Part shown: positions 54,904 through 63,644 of the stretch, one piece after another
How positions within the stretch are numbered: position 1 is the stretch's first letter
How the letters are laid out: every line of letters starts with the position of its first letter
Assembly: GCA_024225395.1 (NCBI GenBank)
Contig: JAAEMR010000149.1
Location: 1 to 64,000 of the forward strand
Length of the DNA stretch: 64,000 bases
From: Gammaproteobacteria bacterium
GTDB taxonomy: Bacteria > Pseudomonadota > Gammaproteobacteria > GCA-001735895
Reading direction: 5' to 3'
The notes under the pieces: model-generated
Databases searched by the model: none
The model's input: the letters and a program-made list of their open reading frames with translations, nothing else
Told to the model about the DNA's origin: nothing
Program-made: the position numbers and the translations under genes

Positions 54904-54932
54904 AACTTAATTCTCCTAAAGTTGTAATTATT

Positions 54933-55091
54933 TTATGGTGCAACAGGTAAGGTCACGATTTCCATAATGCCCCAGACAATATAAAAAACTGTAGGCATTG
55001 CGACCCCTATAAATAGTAAAAGGAAAGGATTATCGAGCAGAGATTGCATTCCAGGTATGCGCTCTTCATCCTGATTTGAGTTTTCGGTCAT
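54933..55091 (-). CDS. 52-residue single-helix subunit, first gene of the haem-copper operon
   Basis: A short frame from ATG 55091 to TAA 54933 encodes a polar N-terminus (about 20 residues, DEERIPGMQSLLDNPF) and one membrane helix (about residues 23-45) ending IVTLPVAP. It is 29 bases upstream of the subunit II start on the same strand. Small helical subunits at this position (like subunit IIa of ba3 oxidase) are common. It is easy to miss because of its size. It should be part of the enzyme. Confidence 0.7.
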   Translation of the reverse strand: MTENSNQDEERIPGMQSLLDNPFLLLFIGVAMPTVFYIVWGIMEIVTLPVAP

Positions 55092-55564
55092 GATTAAGGT
55101 CTCTTTTTTATTTATGGACTATGTGGTGAGGACAAATCAAAATCACTGACACCACTTCTATTGCTTGAAATAACCTTATCTGACATGCAACCTCATCACA
55201 CTATCAAGCTAAAATAAATATATTTATATTTATATTTATTTTTATTGCTATATCCAAGCTGACGCGAATGTTACTACTATTCATAGGGCTTCGAATTTGA
55301 TCTATATCAAGGCTTTTTTATCTAACAGGTGTTTTTTATTAACCTAAATTAATAGGCAAATTAAATTAGCCTGTTAATTCAAACACTTATGGAAAATCAA
55401 AAAAATAATTAGAATCTATTTTTTTCAAAGATATATTGATTTTTATCTCTTTAATATTGCTCTTAATCTTTTTAGCAACTGAAATATTGTATACAAATGA
55501 TTTTTAAAAACCCTTACCTCTGATACCATTTAGTCTGAATTTCACTAGCCTGAATGATAAAAAA
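55092..55564. other. Divergent control region between the haem-copper operon and idi
   Basis: This AT-rich 473-base gap holds the promoters of the leftward haem-copper operon and the rightward idi gene. Its one clear signal is the perfect FNR-type box at 55297-55310. I see no other frame. Confidence 0.6.
55297..55310. promoter_or_regulatory. Perfect FNR/DNR box in the divergent region
   Basis: TTGAT-CTAT-ATCAA matches the FNR/DNR consensus exactly. It is about 205 bases from the 52-residue subunit gene and 255 bases from idi. The direction it serves is not settled because no matching -10 is clear on either side. Confidence 0.7.
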
Positions 55565-56074
55565 ATGCGCAACAAAGTAATTCTCGTGGATAAAAATGAT
55601 CAGCAAATTGGAACAATGGATAAGTTATCTGCTCATATAGAAGATCGTCTACACCGTGCTTTCTCTATTTTCATCTTTAACCATGCCGGAGAGCTTCTGC
55701 TTCAGCAAAGAGCTCATGACAAGTACCATTCTGGCGGGCTCTGGTCTAATACATGCTGTAGTCACCCTACCCCGGGTGAGTTAACGATTGATGCCGCTCA
55801 TAGGCGCTTGCAAGAGGAGATGGGCTTTGATTGCCCTCTTCAGGAGCAACCATCACTAACCTACCGGGCCGAACTGGATAATGGACTCACAGAAAACGAA
55901 TTTGACCATATCTTTTTTGGTCGATATAAAGGTAATCCAGTGGTAAACACCGATGAAGCAATTGACTGGCAATGGATGACTACTGATACATTATTGCAAA
56001 GCATTAAAAAACAACCAGAATCATTTACCAGCTGGTTAAAATTGATAACCAGGCAAAACCAGCTCAATTTTTAG
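55565..56074 (+). CDS. idi: Isopentenyl-diphosphate delta-isomerase, type I
   Basis: The 169-residue Nudix-fold enzyme interconverts IPP and DMAPP for isoprenoid and haem O side chains. The active-site Cys is in NTCCSHP (C65), and the metal-binding glutamates are in EEMGF and ENEFDH. Length fits type I bacterial enzymes (E. coli 182). Idi is dispensable where the DXP pathway makes both isomers. Its position next to the Dnr-type regulator gene may be chance, or it may balance farnesyl supply for haem O. Confidence 0.93.
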   Translation: MRNKVILVDKNDQQIGTMDKLSAHIEDRLHRAFSIFIFNHAGELLLQQRAHDKYHSGGLWSNTCCSHPTPGELTIDAAHRRLQEEMGFDCPLQEQPSLTYRAELDNGLTENEFDHIFFGRYKGNPVVNTDEAIDWQWMTTDTLLQSIKKQPESFTSWLKLITRQNQLNF

Positions 56075-56122
56075 CTACAAACCTGATGATAAATTCATTA
56101 GGTAATGTCATCAATTTTCAAA

Positions 56123-56175
56123 TTGATATTTGTCAAACAAACCAGCCTGAATGAAAAGAACATGATTTACATCAA
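56123..56175 (+). promoter_or_regulatory. Two FNR/DNR-like boxes before the regulator gene
   Basis: TTGAT-ATTT-GTCAA at 56123-56136 and ATGAT-TTAC-ATCAA at 56162-56175 each match nine of ten consensus positions. They lie 56-108 bases before the start at 56231. Autoregulation or cross-control by an FNR-type protein is likely. Confidence 0.65.
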
Positions 56176-56230
56176 TTTTCAATTATTCAATCTATGAATA
56201 ATTAGCACTTCCTAACAAATGATTAATTAG

Positions 56231-56938
56231 ATGCCAGCTAAGAAGACACCCATATCAGAATCCCCGAGAAAGCAGGAACTGCTGATTAAAAACCCGTTAT
56301 TCTCCAAACTGAATGACTCTCAACTCACTGAAATATGTAATCACATTTCTACTGTTACATATGAGGAGGGTGAAGTACTGTTTAACCAGGGAGATGTTTA
56401 TCACAGTTTTTTCCTGGTTATCAATGGTTTGGTCAAACTTTATCGACATTCAGCAACTGGACAGGAAAAAATAATAGAGCTAGTAGGACAGGGAAGAACT
56501 TTTGCAGAGGCACTGATGTTCAACGAAGAATCGAGTTACCCGGTCACCGCTAAAGCGATGCAAAGAATAGTATTGTTTAAAGTCAATGCCACACATTTTC
56601 GAAACCTGCTACTCAAATCACCCGAGACCTGTATGTTAGTCATGGCCAGTTTGAGCATTCGCCTACATGCCCGGATTAAAGAAATCGACCATTTGAGCCT
56701 GTTAACAGGACGTAATCGCGTATCCATGTTTTTACTTGACCAGGCATTAACCAAAGATAAGGCGTTTCGCCTTGAAATACCTAAGAATGCAATTGCCTGC
56801 ATGCTATCTTTGAAGCCGGAAACTTTTTCGAGATTACTAAAAGAACTTTGTACCCAGAAAGCCATCGAAGTACATGACAATCTTATTATTGTATTAGATA
56901 TGCAATTGTTAAGAAAATTTGCCGGAATTATTGATTAG
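56231..56938 (+). CDS. dnr: Crp/Fnr-family regulator, Dnr/Nnr-like
   Basis: The 235-residue protein has a cyclic-nucleotide-type sensor domain (residues about 20-135) with the conserved YEEGEVLFNQGDVY and GLVKLYRHSATGQEK. A long dimer helix and a C-terminal helix-turn-helix (about 190-215) follow, including MLSLKPETFSRLLKEL. The E--SR in the recognition helix predicts TTGAT-type half-sites. No N-terminal Cys cluster for [4Fe-4S] is present, which points to Dnr (haem-NO sensing) instead of Fnr. Boxes of this type precede the hao-like gene, norC, this gene and the divergent region at 55297. Confidence 0.87.
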   Translation: MPAKKTPISESPRKQELLIKNPLFSKLNDSQLTEICNHISTVTYEEGEVLFNQGDVYHSFFLVINGLVKLYRHSATGQEKIIELVGQGRTFAEALMFNEESSYPVTAKAMQRIVLFKVNATHFRNLLLKSPETCMLVMASLSIRLHARIKEIDHLSLLTGRNRVSMFLLDQALTKDKAFRLEIPKNAIACMLSLKPETFSRLLKELCTQKAIEVHDNLIIVLDMQLLRKFAGIID

Positions 56939-57015
56939 CTTTCAATTCATCTGTCATAGTTTCTACAACTAACCACCAGCTATTGAACTAAAACTGCTGA
57001 ACTGAAATCAAAGCC

Positions 57016-58620
57016 ATGTCTCAACAAAATTTATACCTTCCTTGCAAACCAGCATATTTTGGTTTTTTAGTTTCATTGTTACTAAAAAGCCTGTTATTGC
57101 TACTAGTTGTCAATACAACCGTTCTAGCCGAAGAACAAAGCACCAATGAGCTATATCAACAACACTGTGCGCAATGTCATGGAGTTGATCGCCTGGGAGC
57201 ACTAGGCCCCGCTCTATTGCCTGAAAACTTACATCGTCTACGCAAGAAAAAAGCCGTAACAGTAATTGCCAGGGGTAGACCGGCTACCCAAATGCTTCCA
57301 TTCGAAACATTGTTAAACCCGACCCAGATACAATCCCTGGTCGATTATATCTATACCCCGGCAAAACATAACCTGGTCTGGGGAGAGAAACAGATCAAGG
57401 CCAGCCAGATCATTCATAACGCCCCGGGGTCTCTACCCGACAAGCCTAAATTTGAAGCCGACATTGATAACCTGTTTATCGTTGTAGAACTGGGCGACCA
57501 TCACGCCAGCTTACTCAATGGAGATACTTACGAACGTATTCACCGCTTTCCTACGCGTTTTGCACTGCATGGTGGACCCAAGTATGCCAAAGGGGGACGC
57601 TATGTGTACTTTGCTTCACGAGATGGCTGGATCAGTAAATTCGACATTTTTAACCTGACTTATGTTGCAGAAGTTCGAGCAGGTATTAATGCACGAAATA
57701 TCGCTGTTTCACATGATGGTAAATACGTCATTGTAGCCAACTATTTACCCAACACACTGGTTATTCTGGATGCCGAAGACCTGTCTCTACTTAAAGTCAT
57801 ACAGGTGCAGGATGAATCGGGTAAAAGTTCAAGAGTGAGCGCCGTATACACCGCTGACCCTCGTGGAAGTTTCATCGCCGCCCTTAAAGATATCGCTGAA
57901 GTGTGGGAAATTAATTATGAGAACCCACCTCCGACCGGTTTCGGGGAATGGATTCATGACTACCGAAAAGATTCAGGTGAAGGCAGCGCTGAACAACTCT
58001 TTCCGGTTCGCCGAATTTCAGTTAAAGGTTATCTCGATGATTTTTTCATCAATCAGGATTATACACAAATAGCAGGCACTTCACGTGAAGGTTCGGGACA
58101 GATCGTAGATCTTGATCTTGGACGCGCAGTTTCAGCGCTGGAACTACCCGGCATGCCACATTTAAGCTCAGGTATCAGCTGGAAATACCAGGGAAAAACA
58201 GTCCTTGCGACACCCAATATCAAGAAAAATACAGTCACCATCGTCGATACTGAAAGCTGGAAAGTCATTAAACAAATTCCCACCAAAGGACCCGGATTTT
58301 TTATGCGCAGCCATGAAAACAGTCGCTATGCCTGGGTTGATGTGTTCTTCGGTAAAAACAGGGATTTAATGCATGTTATCGACAAACAAACTCTCGAAAT
58401 CGTTAAAACCTTACGCCCTGCTCCCGGTAAAACCTCTGCGCATGTAGAATTTACCAAAGACGGGAAATATGCACTGGTCAGTATCTGGGACATGGATGGT
58501 GCATTAGTCATTTACGATGCTAAAACCCTGGATGAAATAAAACGCATTCCCATGAAAAAACCTTCGGGTAAATACAACGTTCATAACAAGCTGACTCGTT
58601 CTGCGGGCACAAGCCATTAA
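57016..58620 (+). CDS. NirN-like cytochrome c/d1-domain protein
   Basis: A signal segment is followed by a cytochrome c domain with C51-AQCH (residues about 43-115), then an eight-bladed propeller (about 145-530). The propeller shows d1-family blade motifs: AGINARNIAVSHDGKYV, YLPNTLVILD, VSIWDMDGALVIYD and HKLTRSAGTSH. The architecture matches NirN (dihydro-haem d1 dehydrogenase) rather than NirS, which has different d1 ligands, or NirF, which lacks the cytochrome. Its gene lies after the Dnr-type regulator. None of the other haem d1 biosynthesis genes is in the window, so it may be a leftover of a lost nir cluster or have another function. Confidence 0.8.
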   Translation: MSQQNLYLPCKPAYFGFLVSLLLKSLLLLLVVNTTVLAEEQSTNELYQQHCAQCHGVDRLGALGPALLPENLHRLRKKKAVTVIARGRPATQMLPFETLLNPTQIQSLVDYIYTPAKHNLVWGEKQIKASQIIHNAPGSLPDKPKFEADIDNLFIVVELGDHHASLLNGDTYERIHRFPTRFALHGGPKYAKGGRYVYFASRDGWISKFDIFNLTYVAEVRAGINARNIAVSHDGKYVIVANYLPNTLVILDAEDLSLLKVIQVQDESGKSSRVSAVYTADPRGSFIAALKDIAEVWEINYENPPPTGFGEWIHDYRKDSGEGSAEQLFPVRRISVKGYLDDFFINQDYTQIAGTSREGSGQIVDLDLGRAVSALELPGMPHLSSGISWKYQGKTVLATPNIKKNTVTIVDTESWKVIKQIPTKGPGFFMRSHENSRYAWVDVFFGKNRDLMHVIDKQTLEIVKTLRPAPGKTSAHVEFTKDGKYALVSIWDMDGALVIYDAKTLDEIKRIPMKKPSGKYNVHNKLTRSAGTSH

Positions 58621-58632
58621 TCGAGACGTCTT

Positions 58633-59199
58633 ATGAGTAAAATATTAAAGCTTATTAGTGTTATTACCTTTTTATCAATCAGTTTACCGGTAGTCAGTTC
58701 TGCCGATGAAAGGTTATTACCTCAGAAAGATATTCAGGTAGAAGATGGCGATACTCTGATCGTCAATATAAAGGGGAAAACGCAACGAATACAGCTTACC
58801 GGAATCGATGCCCCCGAAGATATTGAAAACCCTAAATTAAAAGTCGACCTGTCTCGAACTAAACTCGAGCAGGATAAATTGTTAGCTCTGGGAAAGGTTG
58901 CTACCGAACAATTACGTTTTTTAATTACAACACACGCACCCTTTATTCTGCACTTTAACCCCAACAAACGTGATCGCTATGGTCGAATTCCCGGAGACAT
59001 CGTTAATGCTGCAGGACAATCCATTTCAGCATTAATGATTAATAATGGTTATGCAATAGTCACCATCCGTTCAACCGATCCAAAGCTGGTCAAACGATTA
59101 AAACCTTTACAGCAAAAAGCAGTGGATGAAAATTATGGGTTATGGGGACTGTACGCCAAAGCCAGTCGCTTATGGGCAGGCATTCCGGTAACCAGGTAA
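58633..59199 (+). CDS. Secreted thermonuclease-family (SNase) protein
   Basis: The 188-residue protein has a signal peptide (to SSADE, about residue 25) and the staphylococcal-nuclease OB fold: VEDGDTLIVNI, QLTGIDAPE, then KRDRYGR and NNGYAIV. The Arg and Glu residues expected for catalysis (R in the RIQLTGIDAPE and KRDRYGR segments, E in DAPE) are present. It should cut DNA or RNA in the periplasm or outside the cell. It starts 12 bases after the NirN-like gene and may be cotranscribed, although no functional link is evident. Confidence 0.87.
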   Translation: MSKILKLISVITFLSISLPVVSSADERLLPQKDIQVEDGDTLIVNIKGKTQRIQLTGIDAPEDIENPKLKVDLSRTKLEQDKLLALGKVATEQLRFLITTHAPFILHFNPNKRDRYGRIPGDIVNAAGQSISALMINNGYAIVTIRSTDPKLVKRLKPLQQKAVDENYGLWGLYAKASRLWAGIPVTR

Positions 59200-59221
59200 A
59201 GCGCATTACAGAGGTACTGTA

Positions 59222-59860
59222 TTACTGGTCTTTACAGCCTTCAGCCAAAATCCATTCCAGTAGTTTATGTATCTGAACAGCGGCTTCACCTTCAGCTTGA
59301 TATTCACACGCTGCATGACCCGCATTTAGTGAATCAGTGAATGCCTCCAACCTTGTGATATTAACTGGAGAAACCGGTATCTCATGCTCTTCAAGCATAG
59401 TTTGAACTTCTAACGTTTTAAAAGACTCCTCTACATCAGAATCTGCAACGCATGAATTCAAAATGACCGAGTATGCTACAAGGCCAGGTAAATTAATATA
59501 TTTTGACAGTGACTGTAATTCGGAAAATCTAGGAAAGATGGGTAACAGGGTAAAATCAGCTACACGTAATATATCAAGAATTTCATCCGTAACATAAGGC
59601 GCGCAATCCAGGATCAGCAAATCAAATGATTCATCTGTAGCCTGTTGATGTAATTCAGCTATATCAGATAATTCTGCGGTGACAACTAAAGGTTGCTCCT
59701 CTTCTCTAATACTCGCCCATTCTGAAGCTGTACTGGAAATGCTATCCAGGTCTACCAGCAGGGTTTCCAGGCCTTGCTGCTTTGCCTGTACTGACAGGTG
59801 AATGGCCAGGGTTGATTTTCCAACACCTCCTTTATGTGAAATGAGTGCCAAGGTTTTCAT
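59222..59860 (-). CDS. ParA/MinD-type ATPase (orphan)
   Basis: The 212-residue cytoplasmic protein has the deviant Walker A KGGVGKST (residues 10-17), the switch DLDSISSTASEW and the conserved ILDCAPYVTDE. It is of the short ParA family that positions chromosomal, plasmid or protein cargo. No ParB or other partner is beside it. Its next neighbour on the same strand is a thioredoxin-like gene. Whether it serves a cargo elsewhere cannot be told from this window. Confidence 0.9.
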   Translation of the reverse strand: MKTLALISHKGGVGKSTLAIHLSVQAKQQGLETLLVDLDSISSTASEWASIREEEQPLVVTAELSDIAELHQQATDESFDLLILDCAPYVTDEILDILRVADFTLLPIFPRFSELQSLSKYINLPGLVAYSVILNSCVADSDVEESFKTLEVQTMLEEHEIPVSPVNITRLEAFTDSLNAGHAACEYQAEGEAAVQIHKLLEWILAEGCKDQ

Positions 59861-59903
59861 TGATTGATTATAGTAAATTTCCTGTAGGTGTTGATAGATT
59901 CAG

Positions 59904-60236
59904 TTAATTATCAAAGACCATTGAATAGGGTCGTTCAATTTCATCAGCAACCTTGCGTAAACTAAAGCTGCGTACCTCTTCAATAAAACGCTGCCCGGTA
60001 AAAAACACCTGCAAGGTCGGTAATGACAGCACCTCATTCTGCGAGCAGACATCAATGATCTCATGACAATCCACATAAACCATTTTTATCTTTGGAAAGC
60101 TATCTGCAATTAAATTCATCAGCTTTGGTTTAATGGCATAGCAAACATTACATTCTTTTCCTCCAAACAAAATTAATAGCGCTTGTTCAGACTTTTTCAG
60201 GGTCTCTAACTGCTCTAATGATTGAATATCTTGCAT
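59904..60236 (-). CDS. Thioredoxin-family protein with CxxC
   Basis: The 110-residue cytoplasmic protein has the thioredoxin fold with the redox pair C29-NVC-32 (GGKECNVCYAIKPK) and a cis-Pro region LSLPTLQVFF. It is not a standard Trx (WCGPC is missing). A longer frame starts at TTG 60260; I used ATG 60236 with AGCAGGG upstream. It lies 43 bases after the ParA-like start in the upstream direction, so the two are on one strand and may be cotranscribed. Confidence 0.85.
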   Translation of the reverse strand: MQDIQSLEQLETLKKSEQALLILFGGKECNVCYAIKPKLMNLIADSFPKIKMVYVDCHEIIDVCSQNEVLSLPTLQVFFTGQRFIEEVRSFSLRKVADEIERPYSMVFDN

Positions 60237-60370
60237 GTTATCCCTGCTTGTTTTGTCCAATTATATACAACACAAATATTGTAGTTCAACAGAAATGGAA
60301 CTAGAATTTACCCCGGTGACAGGTTTTATAACTGGTCGACAGACCTTTAACCTAAATAAAGCTGATAGAC

Positions 60371-61306
60371 ATGACTGACTCCTTGCTTAAATCGCGTCGA
60401 ACCTTGCTAAAGCACTTAGCCTTTTTGGGTGTTATCTCCACTTTACCCTACCCCGCTTTTTCAAAATTAAAACCAACTCCAATTACACGCCCTATCCCGT
60501 CAAGTGGACAGCCTCTTCCAGTCATCGGTATGGGTAGTCATATTACTTTCAATGTCGGTAACGACCTGGAAGCCCGTTTGAATCGCACTGAGGTTTTAAG
60601 GACTTTTTTTGATATGGGCGGTCAGCTCATTGATTCATCACCGATGTACGGATCAGCTGAAGCCGTACTGGGTTTCTGTTTCAATAAATTAGGGCAGAGT
60701 GCTTCACCATTATTTTCGGCGACCAAAGTCTGGACCTCTGATACTGATGAGGGTAAAGAGCAGATCGCTGACTCTCAACGTTTGTGGGGAGTCAACCAAC
60801 TTAATTTGAACCAGGTGCATAACCTGGTTAACTGGCGTAGTCATCTCGACACCCTGTTGCAGATGAAAGCTGATAAGCAGCTGCAATATGTTGGCATCAC
60901 AACGTCACACGGCAGACGTCACCGTGATGTGGAAAAGATCATGCAAAGCCAACCCATCGACTTTGTACAACTGACCTATCACATCGATAACCGGGATGTG
61001 GAAACCCGGTTGTTACCGCTGGCACTTGAAAAAGGTATCGCAGTTATCGTCAACCGTCCATTCAGCAAAGGAGAACTGTTTGACAATTACCAGCAACACC
61101 CTTTACCTGACTGGGTAAAGGAGTTTGACTGTAACAACTGGGCCCAGTTTTTGCTGAAATTTATCGTGTCGCACCCGGCCGTAACCTGTGCCATACCCGC
61201 TACCTCGCGTGTTGATCATATGATAGAAAACATGGGAGCCTGCTATGGTCGGCTACCAGCCCCTGACATGCGGCAACGAATGATCAGCTACGTTCAGTCA
61301 TTATAA
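60371..61306 (+). CDS. Tat-exported aldo/keto reductase
   Basis: The 311-residue protein begins with a twin-Arg signal (SRRTLLKHLAFLG), which implies export in folded form. The rest is an aldo/keto reductase barrel: GMGSHITF, DSSPMYGSAE with the catalytic Tyr, and NRPFSKGELF near the NAD(P)-binding end. It probably carries its nucleotide cofactor across with it, or acts without one. The stop overlaps the next gene's start by one base. The substrate is unknown. Confidence 0.87.
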   Translation: MTDSLLKSRRTLLKHLAFLGVISTLPYPAFSKLKPTPITRPIPSSGQPLPVIGMGSHITFNVGNDLEARLNRTEVLRTFFDMGGQLIDSSPMYGSAEAVLGFCFNKLGQSASPLFSATKVWTSDTDEGKEQIADSQRLWGVNQLNLNQVHNLVNWRSHLDTLLQMKADKQLQYVGITTSHGRRHRDVEKIMQSQPIDFVQLTYHIDNRDVETRLLPLALEKGIAVIVNRPFSKGELFDNYQQHPLPDWVKEFDCNNWAQFLLKFIVSHPAVTCAIPATSRVDHMIENMGACYGRLPAPDMRQRMISYVQSL

Positions 61307-61989
61307 TGCAGGAGATATTGTCTTACCGTCTATCAGATCTGTTATTGTTTTCTGAACAGACTTATCTACGACAGTTTGAACTTTATAATCAGTGGCTTTC
61401 ACCCGCTCAGTGGCTGTTTTATGTTTACGGAGTATTTTTTTTATTTTCTCTGCTGAATTCAGAGCGATATGTCACCCGTGTTCTTTTCCTGCTCAGTGCA
61501 CCATTCTGGCTGATCTGTTCGTATGGATTTGTATGGCAGTTTTATGTATCAATTAACTGGATGGCCGAGTATTTTATTGTGGTATTTATTATTCAGGCTG
61601 TACTAATTTTATGGTCAGGAATTTTTACATATCCATCGACTAAACAGAATTCACAGTCCATTTTTCTCCACCCGGGATTACTGTTATGGACATTGACTCT
61701 GTTTGTGCAACCCGTGCTTGAAATGGTAAGTGGACGAAGCTGGAGTCAGTTATCCGTATTTGCCGTTACCCCGGATTCATTATCATTCGTGGCCATTTCC
61801 TTTATGTTGATTTTACGCCTGCCTGTTGTATTTTTTCTGCCTTCAGCTCTGTGGCTACTATTCAGCACAATGACTTACCTTACCATGCACAGTTTGACTG
61901 CATTTTTTCCAGCCTTCGCACTGGTGATTTATTTAGCTGCTATATTTTTGCTACCACTTTTACCGGGTCAAACTTCAGCAAATAAATAA
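61306..61989 (+). CDS. Polytopic membrane protein (DUF6064-like)
   Basis: The 227-residue protein has seven or so hydrophobic helices and few charged residues. It begins with a SEQTYLRQFELYN segment before the first helix and is rich in aromatic residues, as in DUF6064 proteins; I give that family only as a likeness. It starts on the last base of the aldo/keto reductase stop, so the pair is translationally coupled and probably acts together. No enzymatic motif is visible. Confidence 0.65.
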   Translation: MQEILSYRLSDLLLFSEQTYLRQFELYNQWLSPAQWLFYVYGVFFLFSLLNSERYVTRVLFLLSAPFWLICSYGFVWQFYVSINWMAEYFIVVFIIQAVLILWSGIFTYPSTKQNSQSIFLHPGLLLWTLTLFVQPVLEMVSGRSWSQLSVFAVTPDSLSFVAISFMLILRLPVVFFLPSALWLLFSTMTYLTMHSLTAFFPAFALVIYLAAIFLLPLLPGQTSANK

Positions 61990-62039
61990 TATTAACCATG
62001 TTGAAATTTTCACACTATTACTCAACTAATTCATTAATT

Positions 62040-62048
62040 TGATATAAT
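62040..62048 (+). promoter_or_regulatory. Extended -10 promoter element before the FecR-domain gene
   Basis: TGATATAAT is an extended -10 (TG-N-TATAAT) 29 bases before the ATG at 62077. No clear -35 precedes it, which is normal for extended -10 promoters. Confidence 0.5.
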
Positions 62049-62076
62049 AAAATTCTTTTTACTCTGATTTTCAATC

Positions 62077-63171
62077 ATGGCGATTCGATTCTTTTGCTTA
62101 CCAGCTGCCAAAATTCTGTGCGCCTTATGTTTGTTATGGCTCTCACCGTTATGGGCTAGTGAATATATGGTGAAACCTGGCGATACTCTGGAAAGAATTG
62201 CTAAACAGCATCTACCGGTATCTAATCAGAATGATCGACGGGCTATACGAGATTTTGTCAATAAAATCGTAAGTGATAATCTCAAGCATTTCCCGGATGT
62301 TAATCCTGATCGTCTATCGTCTGGAATAAAGTTGAAAATTCCTGAATTTAAATCCACACATAAATCAACTCCTAAAGCTGTCATCAAAGACACGATTTTT
62401 CCATTTCGCAACTCGATTTCTCATACAGAAATTATTGGGCATATAACAGCAATGAATGGACAGGGCTGGTTGATGCACCCGGATGAATCCCGCCAGAAAC
62501 TGCAAACAGGGCTAGGAGTTCATCAAGGTGACATTGTCTTAACCGGCTATCAGTCTGGTGCAAAAGTTGAATTTCTGGATGGGTCCAGTATTTCACTTAA
62601 TCAGAATAGTCAGATAGAAATCAACGAATACCAATGGAATACACAAAATAAATCAGGGCGTTCAATTTTAAATTTCCTGAAAGGGGCTTTTCGTGCCATT
62701 TCCGGTTTGATTGCAAAACAAACTCCGGACAATTATGCAGTCATCACGCCGGTGGCCACCATAGGCGTCAGAGGAACATATTTTGGTGCCAGAATATGTC
62801 AACAGGAAATTTGTCAGCTACAGTTAACGGATAAAAATATCACGCTATCAGAAGGCATTTATATCAGTGTTTTACAAGGTGAAATTGTATCTAAAAGTGA
62901 AGCTCAGGAAACTGTGATCAATCAGGGGGAGACGTACTATCAGAAAAACACCCTGGCCAAGGCCAAACTAACTTCAAACATTCCAGGTCTGATTTTTAGC
63001 GCTGAAGAAATAAATAAATATTCTGCGGCTAATAGCAAAAACATGAAACAGGCACCTTTCTATAGCGCTTTTATGCTCGACAGTCAGGGCAAGGTCGTCA
63101 AAAATAATCAGGGAAATTGTATTCGCAGCAGAAATTATCGTAACAATCATTACGTTGCTGAATGTCAATAA
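62077..63171 (+). CDS. Secreted LysM-FecR domain protein
   Basis: The 364-residue protein has a signal peptide (to PLWAS, about residue 28), a LysM domain (about 28-92, YMVKPGDTLERIAKQH) that binds peptidoglycan, and a FecR-type domain (about 150-265). The latter has the usual GDIVLTGYQSGAKVEFLDGS and VATIGVRGT. The region after about 270 is polar and unclassified. FecR domains in cell-wall proteins of this type are not iron regulators but likely structural or signalling modules. No membrane helix is present besides the signal. Confidence 0.85.
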   Translation: MAIRFFCLPAAKILCALCLLWLSPLWASEYMVKPGDTLERIAKQHLPVSNQNDRRAIRDFVNKIVSDNLKHFPDVNPDRLSSGIKLKIPEFKSTHKSTPKAVIKDTIFPFRNSISHTEIIGHITAMNGQGWLMHPDESRQKLQTGLGVHQGDIVLTGYQSGAKVEFLDGSSISLNQNSQIEINEYQWNTQNKSGRSILNFLKGAFRAISGLIAKQTPDNYAVITPVATIGVRGTYFGARICQQEICQLQLTDKNITLSEGIYISVLQGEIVSKSEAQETVINQGETYYQKNTLAKAKLTSNIPGLIFSAEEINKYSAANSKNMKQAPFYSAFMLDSQGKVVKNNQGNCIRSRNYRNNHYVAECQ

Positions 63172-63272
63172 TAAAAGCTTAGGAAAACACATACGAATCA
63201 AGTCCTTTATTTATGACAGAGTAAGTACAGGCTTGATCGGGTATGACTAAAACTGAAGAACCTCTATCTCGA

Positions 63273-63590
63273 TCAGTTTTTACCTACCGTTTCAATTTCA
63301 TCCCGCATGCCAGAATCCAGTTCAGTCTTAAACTGGTTATGATAAAGCTGATAATAGCGCCCTTTTTTCGACACTAACTCGACATCATTTCCCTGCTCTA
63401 TAATTTCACCTTTATCGATGACTAAAATCTGACTGGCAGAGGGAACAGTGGACAGCCTGTGTGCAACAACAAAGCTGATACGCCCGTGAAATACCTGCTC
63501 TATCGTACTCTGAATCAGTTTCTCGGTTTCAGTATCTATCGATGATGTCGCTTCATCCAGAATAAAAACATCGGCATTGAAAACTTCATA
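63273..63590 (-). pseudogene. ABC exporter ATPase, C-terminal fragment
   Basis: An open stretch without a start codon encodes the end of an ABC ATPase: Walker B FILDEATSSID, the H-loop FVVAHRLST and a tail after LVIDKGEIIEQG. An in-frame TGA lies just upstream at 63593-63591. The membrane domain, Walker A and signature motif are all missing. It is a deletion remnant of an MsbA/MdlB-type exporter. It ends in a gap that contains no other gene. Confidence 0.85.
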
Positions 63591-63644
63591 TCAATGCCAA
63601 AACAATTTATTTATAATTAAATATGATAATGGTGAACAACGCAT

